A DNA stretch of 64,000 bases, from assembly GCF_945906775.1 (NCBI RefSeq), contig NZ_CAMDRE010000002.1:620001-684000 (forward strand), written 5' to 3'. Made by a program: the position numbers and the translations under genes. Position 1 is the stretch's first letter, and the number at the start of each line of letters is the position of its first letter. The DNA comes from Citrobacter sp. Marseille-Q6884 (GTDB lineage: Bacteria > Pseudomonadota > Gammaproteobacteria > Enterobacterales > Enterobacteriaceae). Of the stretch, positions 1 to 8,874 are shown one piece after another. Under the pieces are notes generated by a model. That model saw only the letters and a list, made by a program, of their open reading frames with translations, did no database searches and was not told the DNA's origin.

Positions 1-2878
1 TCACCGGTCCAATATCGGTGGTCAGGCGACCCGGGTTGCCCATGCGGCATTCCGCCATCGCGCCACGCAGCATTTTCAGCGTGTGATCGGCGATGTCATC
101 CTGCAGGCACAGAACGCGCAGAGCCGAGCAACGCTGTCCGGCGCTATCAAAGGCAGAGGCCAGAACATCCACCACAACCTGTTCCGTCAGCGCAGAGGAG
201 TCCACGATCATCGCATTCATCCCGCCCGTTTCTGCCACGAGTGGGATCGGGCGACCCTGGGCATCAAGACGCGTGGCAATATTGCGTTGTAACAGCGTGG
301 CGACTTCCGTTGAACCGGTGAACATCACACCGCGAACGCGTTCGTCGGAGGTGAGTTGTGCGCCGACGGTTTCACCCTGACCGGGTAACAGTTGCACCAC
401 GCCCGGGGGTACCCCGGCTTCCAGCAAAATCGCGATGCCCTGAGCGGCAATCAGCGGGGTCTGTTCTGCCGGTTTCGCCAGTACGCTGTTGCCCGCAGCC
501 AGCGCGGCGGCAATCTGTCCGGTGAAAATCGCCAGCGGGAAGTTCCACGGGCTGATACAGACGACCGGGCCTAACGGACGATGGGTCTCGTTATCGAAAT
601 CATCGCGTACTTGTCCGGCGTAATAGTGCAGGAAGTCTACCGCTTCGCGCACTTCGGCAATGGCGTTGCTAAAGGTTTTCCCGGCTTCACGTACCAGAAT
701 ACCAATCAACTGCTGCATCTGACCTTCCATCAGGATGGCGGCGCGATGCAGAATGGCAGCACGTTCCTGCGGCGGCGTGGCGAACCAGATCGGGGCATTA
801 TTTACCGCATTCTGTAATGCCTGTTCCACTTCAACAGAAGAGGCTTCGCGCACATAGCCAACAATATCTTTAGGTTCGGCAGGGTTGATGACGGGCGTCA
901 TTTCGCCGTCAGCGACCGGATGCTCCAGTATCGGTTTGGCCTGCCATTTTTGCAGGGCGCTATTGAGCAGGGCAGAGGAGAGTGAGGCCAGACGGTGTTC
1001 GTTAGCCAGATCCAGCCCGCCGGAGTTATCGCGTCCTTTACCATACAGGTCGCGCGGTAGCGCAATCTTCGGATGCGGCAGACCTGCCTGGCCTTCCTGC
1101 TGCGCCATTTTTTCAACGGCTTCAACCGGGTCGGCAACCAGTTCATCCAACGGCAGTGTGGTATCTGCAATACGGTTAACGAACGACGTGTTCGCCCCGT
1201 TTTCCAGCAAACGGCGCACCAGGTACGCCAGCAGGGTTTCATGTGTGCCTACGGGGGCATAAATACGGCAGGGACGATTCAGTTTACCGTCTGCTACTTT
1301 GCCGGTGACCTGCTCGTACAGTGGCTCACCCATACCATGCAGGCACTGGAATTCGTACTGCCCTGGGTAGTAGTTTTGACCCGCCAGCTGATAAATCGCC
1401 GCCAGCGTATGGGCATTGTGCGTGGCGAATTGCGGATAGATCAGGTTTGGTACGGCGAGCAGTTTTTTGGCGCAAGCCAGATAAGAAACGTCGGTGTAAA
1501 CCTTGCGGGTGTAGACCGGATAACCTTCCAGCCCGTCCATCTGGGCACGTTTGATCTCGCTGTCCCAGTATGCGCCTTTAACCAGACGGATCATCAGGCG
1601 ACGGCGGCTGCGTGTTGCCAGATCAACCAGATAATCGATCACATACGGGCAGCGCTTCTGATAGGCCTGGATAACAAATCCAATACCATTCCAGCCTGCC
1701 AGTTCAGGTTCAAAGCAAAGTTTTTCCAGCAGATCGAGGGAGATTTCCAGACGATCGGCTTCTTCGGCGTCAATATTGATACCGATATCGTACTGACGCG
1801 CCAGTAGGGTGAGCGACTTCAGGCGCGGATACAGCTCATCCATCACACGGTCATACTGTGCGCGGCTATAGCGTGGGTGTAGCGCCGAGAGTTTGATGGA
1901 GATCCCCGGCCCTTCATAAATGCCGCGTCCGTTAGACGCTTTACCAATAGCGTGGATCGCCTGCTGGTAAGAGACCATATAGGCCTGTGCATCGGCGGCA
2001 GTCAGCGCCGCTTCGCCCAGCATGTCGTAGGAGTAGCGGAACCCTTTCTCTTCCAGTTTACGCGCGTTAGCCAGCGCCTCGGCGATGGTTTCGCCGGTGA
2101 CAAACTGCTCGCCCATCAGGCGCATTGCCATATCCACGCCTTTACGGATCAGCGGTTCTCCGCTCTTGCCGATAATGCGGTTCAGCGAGCGCGAGAGGCT
2201 GGCTTCGTTATGTGTGGAGACCAGACGACCGGTGAACAACAGCCCCCAGGTGGCCGCATTAACGAACAGAGATGGGCTGCGTCCGATGTGCGACTGCCAG
2301 TTACCGTTGCTGATTTTGTCGCGGATGAGCGCATCACGTGTGGCTTTGTCGGGAATACGCAGCAGGGCTTCCGCCAGACACATCAGCGCGACACCTTCCT
2401 GGGAGGAAAGAGAAAACTCCTGCAATAAACTCTGTACCATTCCGGCACGACCGCTGGCCGTTTTCTGGTTACGCAGTTTTTCGGCGAGTTGGTACGCCAG
2501 CTTATGCGCTTGTTCAGCGATCGGCTGAGGCAGGCGAGCCTGCTCCATCAGCATAGGAACTGCGTCGGTTTCAGCGCGGCGATACGCGGCGGTGATTGCC
2601 GCACGAGAAACAGACTGAGGCAGGATCTGCTCGGCAAACTCGAGGAAAGGCTGATGCGTTTCATTCTGATGCGCGACGGATTCTTCGCTCTCATTCGCTG
2701 CGCCCGCCAGCAGGGCGGGTAGCTCAGGAAGCGCATCGTCGTTTTCCAGTCTTTCGAGATAATTAAAGATAGCCTGTTTGATTAGCCAGTGCGGGGTGCG
2801 ATCGATTCGTGATGCTGCTGTTTTAATACGTTCGCGTGTGGCGTCGTCAAGCTTAACCCCCATCGTGGTGGTTCCCAT
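1..2878 (-). CDS. putA: PutA, trifunctional proline dehydrogenase / P5C dehydrogenase / repressor (3' end cut off)
   Basis: Oxidises proline to glutamate in two steps (FAD proline dehydrogenase, then NAD-dependent P5C dehydrogenase) and represses put genes when proline is low. The start ATG (2876-2878) has AGGAG just upstream. About 959 residues are visible of the roughly 1320 usual in E. coli. Residues 1-47 form the ribbon-helix-helix DNA-binding domain (MGTTTMGVKLDD...). The proline dehydrogenase barrel follows, then the aldehyde dehydrogenase domain. The aldehyde dehydrogenase nucleophile is in the motif AGQRCSALR, and the Cys codon at 128-130 is residue 917, the same position as in E. coli. 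The remaining C-terminus lies before base 1. It is divergent from putP across a shared operator region. Confidence 0.97.
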   Translation of the reverse strand, partial: MGTTTMGVKLDDATRERIKTAASRIDRTPHWLIKQAIFNYLERLENDDALPELPALLAGAANESEESVAHQNETHQPFLEFAEQILPQSVSRAAITAAYRRAETDAVPMLMEQARLPQPIAEQAHKLAYQLAEKLRNQKTASGRAGMVQSLLQEFSLSSQEGVALMCLAEALLRIPDKATRDALIRDKISNGNWQSHIGRSPSLFVNAATWGLLFTGRLVSTHNEASLSRSLNRIIGKSGEPLIRKGVDMAMRLMGEQFVTGETIAEALANARKLEEKGFRYSYDMLGEAALTAADAQAYMVSYQQAIHAIGKASNGRGIYEGPGISIKLSALHPRYSRAQYDRVMDELYPRLKSLTLLARQYDIGINIDAEEADRLEISLDLLEKLCFEPELAGWNGIGFVIQAYQKRCPYVIDYLVDLATRSRRRLMIRLVKGAYWDSEIKRAQMDGLEGYPVYTRKVYTDVSYLACAKKLLAVPNLIYPQFATHNAHTLAAIYQLAGQNYYPGQYEFQCLHGMGEPLYEQVTGKVADGKLNRPCRIYAPVGTHETLLAYLVRRLLENGANTSFVNRIADTTLPLDELVADPVEAVEKMAQQEGQAGLPHPKIALPRDLYGKGRDNSGGLDLANEHRLASLSSALLNSALQKWQAKPILEHPVADGEMTPVINPAEPKDIVGYVREASSVEVEQALQNAVNNAPIWFATPPQERAAILHRAAILMEGQMQQLIGILVREAGKTFSNAIAEVREAVDFLHYYAGQVRDDFDNETHRPLGPVVCISPWNFPLAIFTGQIAAALAAGNSVLAKPAEQTPLIAAQGIAILLEAGVPPGVVQLLPGQGETVGAQLTSDERVRGVMFTGSTEVATLLQRNIATRLDAQGRPIPLVAETGGMNAMIVDSSALTEQVVVDVLASAFDSAGQRCSALRVLCLQDDIADHTLKMLRGAMAECRMGNPGRLTTDIGPV

Positions 2879-3299
2879 GCCGTTTACTCCTGTTGTACTG
2901 AAATACGGGTCTGATAGTTACCGAGAAATATCCACTATGTTGCAACTTTGTGCAACCGTGTTAAATGTGACTTGGTTTGCAAGCTTGAAAATGAATGAAA
3001 TGTTAATAAAGGTGATGCGAATGAGATGAGTGGTAAAAATAGCGAAAACTTTTTCTCTGCGGTAGTTAACAGTTTTTAAAGGTGCAACCAGAAAAAATGT
3101 GAGGGAGTGCAACCTACAGAAAAATGCTATCTACTCTGGATCAAAATTGATGTAAATGGTGTGTTAAATCGATTGTGAATGACCATCGCTTCCGGCAGGA
3201 TACGGTCGCCTGGTAAACATAGATAGCTTTGCCACGTTCCGGCAGGGTAATAAAACGGCAGGTTACGACATTGCCGATACATAATTTTGGAGAGTTTTG
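2879..3299. promoter_or_regulatory. putA-putP divergent control region
   Basis: A 421-bp gene-free stretch between the divergent proline genes. It carries five copies of the PutA operator hexamer GTTGCA in either orientation: 2939-2944, 2941-2946 (overlapping, forming GTTGCAAC), 2951-2956, 3083-3088 and 3108-3113. PutA repressor binding to GTTGCA motifs in the E. coli put intergenic DNA is established, so these are called as operators by motif match. There is also a 10-bp direct repeat, TTCCGGCAGG, at 3190-3199 and 3237-3246, nearer putP, with no assigned role. Confidence 0.82.
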
Positions 3300-4808
3300 A
3301 TGGCTATTAGCACACCGATGTTAGTGACATTCTGTGTCTATATTTTCGGCATGATATTGATAGGGTTTATTGCATGGCGTTCGACCAAAAACTTTGATGA
3401 CTACATTCTCGGTGGACGTAGTCTGGGGCCATTTGTGACGGCGTTGTCTGCCGGGGCATCGGATATGAGCGGCTGGCTGCTGATGGGGTTACCGGGCGCC
3501 ATCTTCCTGTCGGGTATTTCAGAAAGCTGGATCGCTATCGGCCTGACATTAGGCGCGTGGATCAACTGGAAACTGGTGGCGGGTCGCTTACGTGTCCACA
3601 CGGAATACAATAATAATGCCCTGACACTGCCGGATTACTTTACCGGTCGTTTTGAAGACAAGAGCCGTATTCTGCGTATTATCTCTGCGCTGGTTATTCT
3701 GCTGTTTTTCACCATCTATTGTGCTTCAGGGATTGTGGCAGGGGCGCGCTTGTTTGAAAGCACCTTTGGTATGAGCTATGAAACCGCACTGTGGGCGGGA
3801 GCGGCAGCCACGATTATTTACACCTTTATCGGTGGTTTCCTGGCAGTCAGTTGGACCGATACCGTCCAGGCCAGTCTGATGATTTTTGCGCTGATCCTGA
3901 CGCCGGTGATGGTCATTATTGGTGTGGGTGGATTCGAAGACTCATTGGAAGTCATCAAACAAAAGAGCATTGAGAACGTGGATATGCTCAAGGGTCTGAA
4001 CTTCGTCGCCATCATTTCTCTGATGGGCTGGGGCTTGGGTTACTTTGGTCAACCGCACATCCTGGCACGCTTTATGGCGGCCGATTCTCACCACAGTATT
4101 GTTCATGCACGTCGCATCAGTATGACCTGGATGATCCTGTGTCTGGCGGGCGCGGTTGCCGTTGGCTTCTTTGGTATCGCATATTTTAATAACAACCCGG
4201 CGCTGGCGGGCGCAGTCAACCAAAACGCCGAGCGTGTATTTATTGAACTGGCGCAAATCCTGTTCAACCCGTGGATTGCCGGTATTCTGCTGTCTGCAAT
4301 CCTCGCCGCCGTGATGTCAACCTTGAGCTGCCAATTGCTGGTGTGCTCCAGTGCGATTACAGAAGATTTGTATAAAGCGTTCCTGCGCAAAAATGCCAGC
4401 CAGAAAGAACTGGTGTGGATAGGGCGCATCATGGTGCTGGTTGTTGCGCTGGTGTCTATTGCGTTGGCGGCGAACCCTGAGAACCGCGTTCTCGGTCTGG
4501 TGAGCTATGCCTGGGCAGGCTTTGGCGCGGCATTCGGTCCGGTAGTACTGTTCTCCGTAATGTGGTCGCGTATGACCCGTAACGGCGCACTGGCGGGCAT
4601 GATCATCGGTGCGGTGACCGTTATCGTCTGGAAACAGTTTGCCTGGCTGGGGCTGTATGAAATCATCCCGGGCTTTGTTTTCGGCAGCATTGGGATCGTT
4701 GTCTTCAGCCTGTTGGGCAAAGCGCCATCAGCCACCATGCAGAAACGTTTTGCTGAGGCGGATGCACACTATCACTCTGCGCCACCGTCACGTTTACAAG
4801 TCGAATAA
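3300..4808 (+). CDS. putP: PutP, sodium/proline symporter
   Basis: Inner-membrane Na+/proline symporter of the SSF family, the uptake partner of PutA. The ATG at 3300 with GGAGAG six bases upstream gives 502 aa, the E. coli length; a TTG one codon earlier is in frame but unlikely. The motif LSAGASDMSGW places Asp55 and Ser57, known Na+-site residues in E. coli PutP. Many long hydrophobic segments are consistent with 13 helices. The C-terminus is short and hydrophilic. A strong terminator follows. Confidence 0.97.
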   Translation: MAISTPMLVTFCVYIFGMILIGFIAWRSTKNFDDYILGGRSLGPFVTALSAGASDMSGWLLMGLPGAIFLSGISESWIAIGLTLGAWINWKLVAGRLRVHTEYNNNALTLPDYFTGRFEDKSRILRIISALVILLFFTIYCASGIVAGARLFESTFGMSYETALWAGAAATIIYTFIGGFLAVSWTDTVQASLMIFALILTPVMVIIGVGGFEDSLEVIKQKSIENVDMLKGLNFVAIISLMGWGLGYFGQPHILARFMAADSHHSIVHARRISMTWMILCLAGAVAVGFFGIAYFNNNPALAGAVNQNAERVFIELAQILFNPWIAGILLSAILAAVMSTLSCQLLVCSSAITEDLYKAFLRKNASQKELVWIGRIMVLVVALVSIALAANPENRVLGLVSYAWAGFGAAFGPVVLFSVMWSRMTRNGALAGMIIGAVTVIVWKQFAWLGLYEIIPGFVFGSIGIVVFSLLGKAPSATMQKRFAEADAHYHSAPPSRLQVE

Positions 4809-4826
4809 ACGACGCACTTCCTCTCT

Positions 4827-4850
4827 GGCCCGCTCTGTGCGGGCCTTTTT
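4827..4850 (+). terminator. Rho-independent terminator of putP
   Basis: GGCCCGC (4827-4833) pairs with GCGGGCC (4839-4845) around the loop TCTGT, followed by five T. It lies 18 bases after the putP stop. Confidence 0.88.
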
Positions 4851-4948
4851 ATGACTTTCTTCGCCCACTAATACGACCCGTTACCAGACTAACTATTTAC
4901 ATTTAATCATCATTCTCAAAACATTCTGCTTGAGTTTTTCTTTTCTGT

Positions 4949-4967
4949 AATGATAATCACTATCACT
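4949..4967 (+). promoter_or_regulatory. Fur box of the efeUOB operon
   Basis: AATGATAATCACTATCAC closely matches the Fur consensus GATAATGATAATCATTATC and lies about 57-75 bases before the efeU start. Iron repression of efeUOB is known in E. coli; binding here is inferred from the motif. Confidence 0.82.
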
Positions 4968-5023
4968 GTAATTTACTTTTCTTTGCATCAATTGACTGAG
5001 AATAACGTTTAAGGGTGCTTCGC

Positions 5024-5857
5024 ATGTTTGTTCCATTTCTGATTATGTTACGCGAAGGGTTAGAGGCCGCGCTGATTGTCAGCCTGATCGCCAGTTACCT
5101 GAAACGGACTCAGCGCGGTCGTTGGATCAGCGTGATGTGGATTGGTGTTCTGCTGGCGGCGGCGCTCTGCCTGGCGTTGGGGATTTTCATCAATGAAACC
5201 ACGGGAGAATTTCCGCAAAAAGAGCAGGAGCTTTTTGAGGGCATCGTGGCGGTCATTGCCGTTGTGATCCTCACCTGGATGGTGTTCTGGATGCGTAAAG
5301 TCTCGCGCAACGTCAAAGTTCAGCTGGAGCAGGCGGTCGATAACGCGTTACAGCGCGGCAACCATCACGGTTGGGCGCTGGTGATGATGGTCTTTTTTGC
5401 CGTGGCCCGCGAAGGGCTGGAGTCTGTCTTTTTCCTGCTGGCCGCTTTTCAACAGGATGTCGGTATCTGGCCGCCACTAGGCGCAATGCTGGGACTGGCA
5501 ACGGCCGTCGTGCTGGGTTACTTAATCTACCTTGGCGGGATTCGACTGAATCTTGGCGCGTTCTTCAAATGGACCAGCCTGTTTATTCTGCTGGTGGCTG
5601 CAGGTCTTGCTGCCGGGGCTATCCGTGCGTTCCACGAGGCCGGGCTTTGGAATCATTTTCAGGATGTGGCGTTTGATATCAGCGGTGTTCTTTCTACGCA
5701 CTCGCTGTTTGGCACGCTGATGGAAGGGATATTTGGTTATCAGGAAGCGCCAAGCGTCAGTGAGGTCGCGGTCTGGTTTATCTACCTGATTCCGGCACTG
5801 ATTATATTTGCATTACCGCCTCGTTCAGGCTCTACGGCCTCTCGTACAGCACCCTGA
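5024..5857 (+). CDS. efeU: EfeU, ferrous iron permease (intact)
   Basis: Ftr1-type inner-membrane iron permease, first gene of the acid-induced EfeUOB ferrous iron system. It is 277 aa. Both family iron-binding REGLE motifs are present, at residues 10-14 and 129-133, in hydrophobic segments. The start MFVPFLIML at 5024 was chosen to match the E. coli N-terminus; an upstream in-frame start at 5015 would add three residues. Unlike E. coli K-12, where this gene is frameshifted (known), the reading frame here is uninterrupted, so the system is probably functional. Confidence 0.95.
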   Translation: MFVPFLIMLREGLEAALIVSLIASYLKRTQRGRWISVMWIGVLLAAALCLALGIFINETTGEFPQKEQELFEGIVAVIAVVILTWMVFWMRKVSRNVKVQLEQAVDNALQRGNHHGWALVMMVFFAVAREGLESVFFLLAAFQQDVGIWPPLGAMLGLATAVVLGYLIYLGGIRLNLGAFFKWTSLFILLVAAGLAAGAIRAFHEAGLWNHFQDVAFDISGVLSTHSLFGTLMEGIFGYQEAPSVSEVAVWFIYLIPALIIFALPPRSGSTASRTAP

Positions 5858-5914
5858 TAAAGCGCGACGTAAAACATTACTTAGTTACAACATACTTATT
5901 TATAGGGATAGGTC

Positions 5915-7042
5915 ATGACGATTAACTTTCGCCGTAGTGCGCTGCAGCTGGGTATTGCTGCGCTGTTTGCTTCCGCTTTTGCTACTCATGCTGCAGAGAT
6001 TCCGCAGGTCAAAGTCACCGTAAACGACAAACAGTGTGAACCGATGACGCTCACGGTGAATGCCGGGAAAACGCAGTTCATCATCCAGAACCACAGCCAG
6101 AAAGCGCTGGAGTGGGAAATCCTCAAAGGCGTCATGGTTGTGGAAGAGCGTGAAAATATTGCGCCAGGTTTCAGCCAGAAGATGACGGCCAACCTGCAAC
6201 CCGGCGAATACGATATGACCTGTGGTTTGCTGACCAACCCTAAAGGGAAGCTGATCGTGAAGGGAAGCGCCACGGCCGATGCGGCACAGGGTGATGCCTT
6301 GTTGAGCCTGAGCGGAGCGATTACCGAATATAAAACCTATGTAACGGCAGAAACGGCACAGCTGGTCGCGGGTACGCAAGCGTTCACGGATGCCATCAAA
6401 GCGGGCAATCTGGAGAAAGCCAAATCCCTGTATGCGCCAACGCGTCAGCATTATGAGCGGATTGAACCTATCGCTGAATTGTTCTCCGATCTCGATGGCA
6501 GCATTGATGCGCGTGAAGATGATTACGAGCAAAAAGCCGCCGATCCGAAGTTCACTGGCTTCCACCGCCTGGAAAAAGCATTGTTTGGCGACAATACCAC
6601 GAAGGGCATGGAGAAATATGCAGACCAATTGAATAGCGATGTTATCGATCTGCAAACGCGTATTAGCGAACTGGCATTCCCGCCGTCAAAAGTGGTGGGT
6701 GGCGCGGCTGGCCTGATTGAAGAAGTTGCCGCCAGTAAAATTAGCGGTGAAGAGGATCGTTACAGCCATACCGACCTGTGGGACTTCCAGGCTAACGTCG
6801 ATGGCGCACAGAAAATTGTCGATCTTCTGCGTCCCCAGTTGCAAAAGTCCAATGCTGAGCTGCTGGCAAAAGTGGATGCGAACTTCAAAAAAGTCGATGC
6901 TATCCTGACGAAATACCGTACCAAAGACGGTTTTGAAACCTACGACAAACTGACTGATGCTGACCGCAATGCGCTGAAAGGACCGATCACAACGCTGGCA
7001 GAAGATTTGTCTCAATTACGCGGCGTACTGGGCCTGGATTAA
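5915..7042 (+). CDS. efeO: EfeO, periplasmic iron-uptake component
   Basis: Periplasmic partner of EfeU and EfeB. It is 375 aa, the E. coli length. The N-terminal Sec signal peptide probably ends at THA-AEI. A cupredoxin-like domain follows (about 30-125), then a helical M75-peptidase-like domain that carries the family HxxE motif as HRLE in FTGFHRLEKA, thought to bind metal. The gene lies 57 bases after efeU and 5 bases before efeB. Confidence 0.95.
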   Translation: MTINFRRSALQLGIAALFASAFATHAAEIPQVKVTVNDKQCEPMTLTVNAGKTQFIIQNHSQKALEWEILKGVMVVEERENIAPGFSQKMTANLQPGEYDMTCGLLTNPKGKLIVKGSATADAAQGDALLSLSGAITEYKTYVTAETAQLVAGTQAFTDAIKAGNLEKAKSLYAPTRQHYERIEPIAELFSDLDGSIDAREDDYEQKAADPKFTGFHRLEKALFGDNTTKGMEKYADQLNSDVIDLQTRISELAFPPSKVVGGAAGLIEEVAASKISGEEDRYSHTDLWDFQANVDGAQKIVDLLRPQLQKSNAELLAKVDANFKKVDAILTKYRTKDGFETYDKLTDADRNALKGPITTLAEDLSQLRGVLGLD

Positions 7043-7047
7043 GCATT

Positions 7048-8331
7048 ATGCAGCAAGATAATGAAAACGGTGTGAGTGAACCGTCACGCCGACGTTTACT
7101 GAAAGGGATGGGCGCACTGGGTGGCGCACTGGCGCTGGCGGGTGGCTGCCCGGTAGCCCACGCGCAGAAACCGCAGAGCGCGCCGGGGACGTTATCACCC
7201 GATGCGCGCAGCGAAGCGCAGCCATTTTACGGCCAGCATCAGGCCGGGATCCTGACGCCGCAGCAGGCATCGATGATGCTGGTGGCGTTTGATGTTCTCG
7301 CCAGCGATAAGGCTGACCTTGAACGTCTGTTCCGCCTGCTGACCAGCCGTTTTGCGTTTTTGACGACGGGCGGGCCTGCACCAGAAACGCCGAATCCACG
7401 TTTACCGCCAATGGATTCTGGCATCCTGGGGGCTTACATTGCACCGGATAATCTGACGATGACGCTGTCGGTGGGGCATTCGTTGTTCGATGAGCGTTAT
7501 GGTTTGAGCGCCCGGATGCCGAAGAAGCTGCAAAAAATGACACGCTTTCCGAATGACTCGCTGGATGCGACGCTGTGTCACGGTGATTTGCTGCTACAGA
7601 TTTGCGCTAACACGCAGGACACGGTCATACATGCGTTGCGCGATATCATAAAACATACCCCGGATCTCCTCAGTGTCCGTTGGAAGCGCGAAGGGTTTAT
7701 CTCCGATCATGCCGCGCGCAGTAAAGGAAAGGAAACCCCGGTTAATCTGCTCGGCTTTAAAGATGGGACGGCGAACCCGGACGCCACCAATGCAAAACTG
7801 ATGCAGAACGTCGTGTGGGTCACGGCCGACCAGGGCGAACCCAAATGGGCGGAAGGCGGAAGTTACCAGGCGGTGAGGCTGATTCAGTTTCGCGTTGAGT
7901 TTTGGGATCGTACGCCGCTTAAAGAACAACAAACTATTTTCGGGCGCGACAAACACACGGGTGCACCGCTGGGTATGCAGCACGAACATGATGTACCGGA
8001 TTACGCCAGCGATCCTGAAGGCGAGGTGATAGCACTCGACAGCCATATCCGTCTGGCGAATCCGCGCACTCAGGAAACGGAGTCCAGCCTGATGATGCGT
8101 CGTGGTTACAGCTATTCGCTTGGTGTGACAAACTCGGGTCAACTCGATATGGGGCTGCTGTTCGTTTGCTATCAGCACGATCTGGAGAAAGGTTTTTTGG
8201 CCGTGCAGAAGCGCCTGAACGGTGAAGCGCTGGAAGAGTATGTTAAACCGATTGGGGGGGGATATTTCTTTGCTTTACCCGGGGTTAAAACGGCTGACCG
8301 GTATCTGGGGCAATCACTTCTCGAAGCATAA
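7048..8331 (+). CDS. efeB: EfeB, Tat-exported dye-decolourising haem peroxidase
   Basis: Periplasmic DyP-type haem peroxidase, last gene of efeUOB. It is 427 aa (E. coli 423). A twin-arginine signal is visible (SRRRLLKGMGALGG, about residues 11-24) with a following Ala-rich hydrophobic stretch. The family motif GxxDG is present as GFKDG at residues 236-240; its Asp is the distal catalytic residue in DyP enzymes. In E. coli EfeB a role in oxidising Fe2+ or extracting iron from haem has been proposed; only the peroxidase class is certain from sequence. Confidence 0.95.
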   Translation: MQQDNENGVSEPSRRRLLKGMGALGGALALAGGCPVAHAQKPQSAPGTLSPDARSEAQPFYGQHQAGILTPQQASMMLVAFDVLASDKADLERLFRLLTSRFAFLTTGGPAPETPNPRLPPMDSGILGAYIAPDNLTMTLSVGHSLFDERYGLSARMPKKLQKMTRFPNDSLDATLCHGDLLLQICANTQDTVIHALRDIIKHTPDLLSVRWKREGFISDHAARSKGKETPVNLLGFKDGTANPDATNAKLMQNVVWVTADQGEPKWAEGGSYQAVRLIQFRVEFWDRTPLKEQQTIFGRDKHTGAPLGMQHEHDVPDYASDPEGEVIALDSHIRLANPRTQETESSLMMRRGYSYSLGVTNSGQLDMGLLFVCYQHDLEKGFLAVQKRLNGEALEEYVKPIGGGYFFALPGVKTADRYLGQSLLEA

Positions 8332-8336
8332 TCCTG

Positions 8337-8364
8337 GTGCCCCGCATGGCTGTGGGGCACTTCC
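8337..8364 (+). terminator. Possible terminator after efeB
   Basis: GTGCCCC (8337-8343) and GGGGCAC (8354-8360) form a 7-bp stem with a ten-base loop six bases after the efeB stop. There is no real U-tract, so it may be a stabilising hairpin rather than a terminator. Confidence 0.45.
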
Positions 8365-8577
8365 TGACGCATTGATGAATGAAATAATTATTTTTTATGA
8401 TCGTTGTTGCGCTGAAATAATTCTGTCATCTCCACGTAAGAAACTGTGCTCACTGGTAAGATGTAATTTAGTTAACAATAAGTAAAAATATTGTTGCACT
8501 GACAATAAATTCTGTTGTAATTATAGGTAATAGCGGTAGTTCCCGGCAGTGATGGTCATTCACTATGGAGATCGCGA
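8365..8577 (+). promoter_or_regulatory. phoH upstream region
   Basis: AT-rich gene-free stretch before the phoH leader ORF. It contains CTGTCAT at 8423-8429, which matches one half of a Pho box (PhoB site), but the expected second half eleven bases on (ACGTAAG) is poor. phoH is phosphate-starvation induced in E. coli, so a PhoB site is expected here, but this motif is only suggestive. No other feature was seen. Confidence 0.35.
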
Positions 8578-8874
8578 ATGGTAATGTCCTGTAATGGACG
8601 TGTTTTTTACAGTCGCAACACCCCTTTACGCGGACGTTTCTCTTCCGGTAGCCATCTCGTCACCGCAAAATTCCTCTCACTTCCTGACGTTAACCTCGTT
8701 ACCGACACCCTGTACGGTGCGCGTAGCCGTGTGTGGTGTCTTATTCGAAAGCAAGCAATGGCTTACAAGGAAGCCAACCCTCTGATGTTCGTGCGCATAA
8801 TCGTGCCGCTCGCGGCGCGTGTGATGTATACCTACAACTCAAGGTGCTATCCATGGGAAGACAAAAAGCAGTGA
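8578..8874 (+). CDS. Possible upstream ORF (98 aa) overlapping the phoH start
   Basis: Not a recognised protein. The ATG at 8578 is preceded by GGAG at 8567-8570 with a seven-base spacer, a good ribosome site. The frame stays open for 98 codons and stops at 8872-8874, 22 bases inside phoH in another frame, an arrangement typical of translational coupling. The product is basic and Arg/Ser-rich with a hydrophobic stretch (FVRIIVPLAARV). E. coli PhoH is annotated (from memory) as 354 aa, 92 more than the core here; that extension would begin about base 8577, yet the phoH frame has a stop at 8724-8726. This ORF may therefore correspond to that extension in a shifted frame, or be a separate leader peptide, or be chance. 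Confidence 0.4.
   Translation: MVMSCNGRVFYSRNTPLRGRFSSGSHLVTAKFLSLPDVNLVTDTLYGARSRVWCLIRKQAMAYKEANPLMFVRIIVPLAARVMYTYNSRCYPWEDKKQ

Noticed and set aside
5900..6655. 251-codon minus-strand ORF inside efeO
   Set aside because: Complement of the strongly supported efeO reading frame; no domain.
8423..8440. Pho box upstream of phoH
   Set aside because: Only the first half-site CTGTCAT is good; the second half does not fit, so it is mentioned but not called as a PhoB site.
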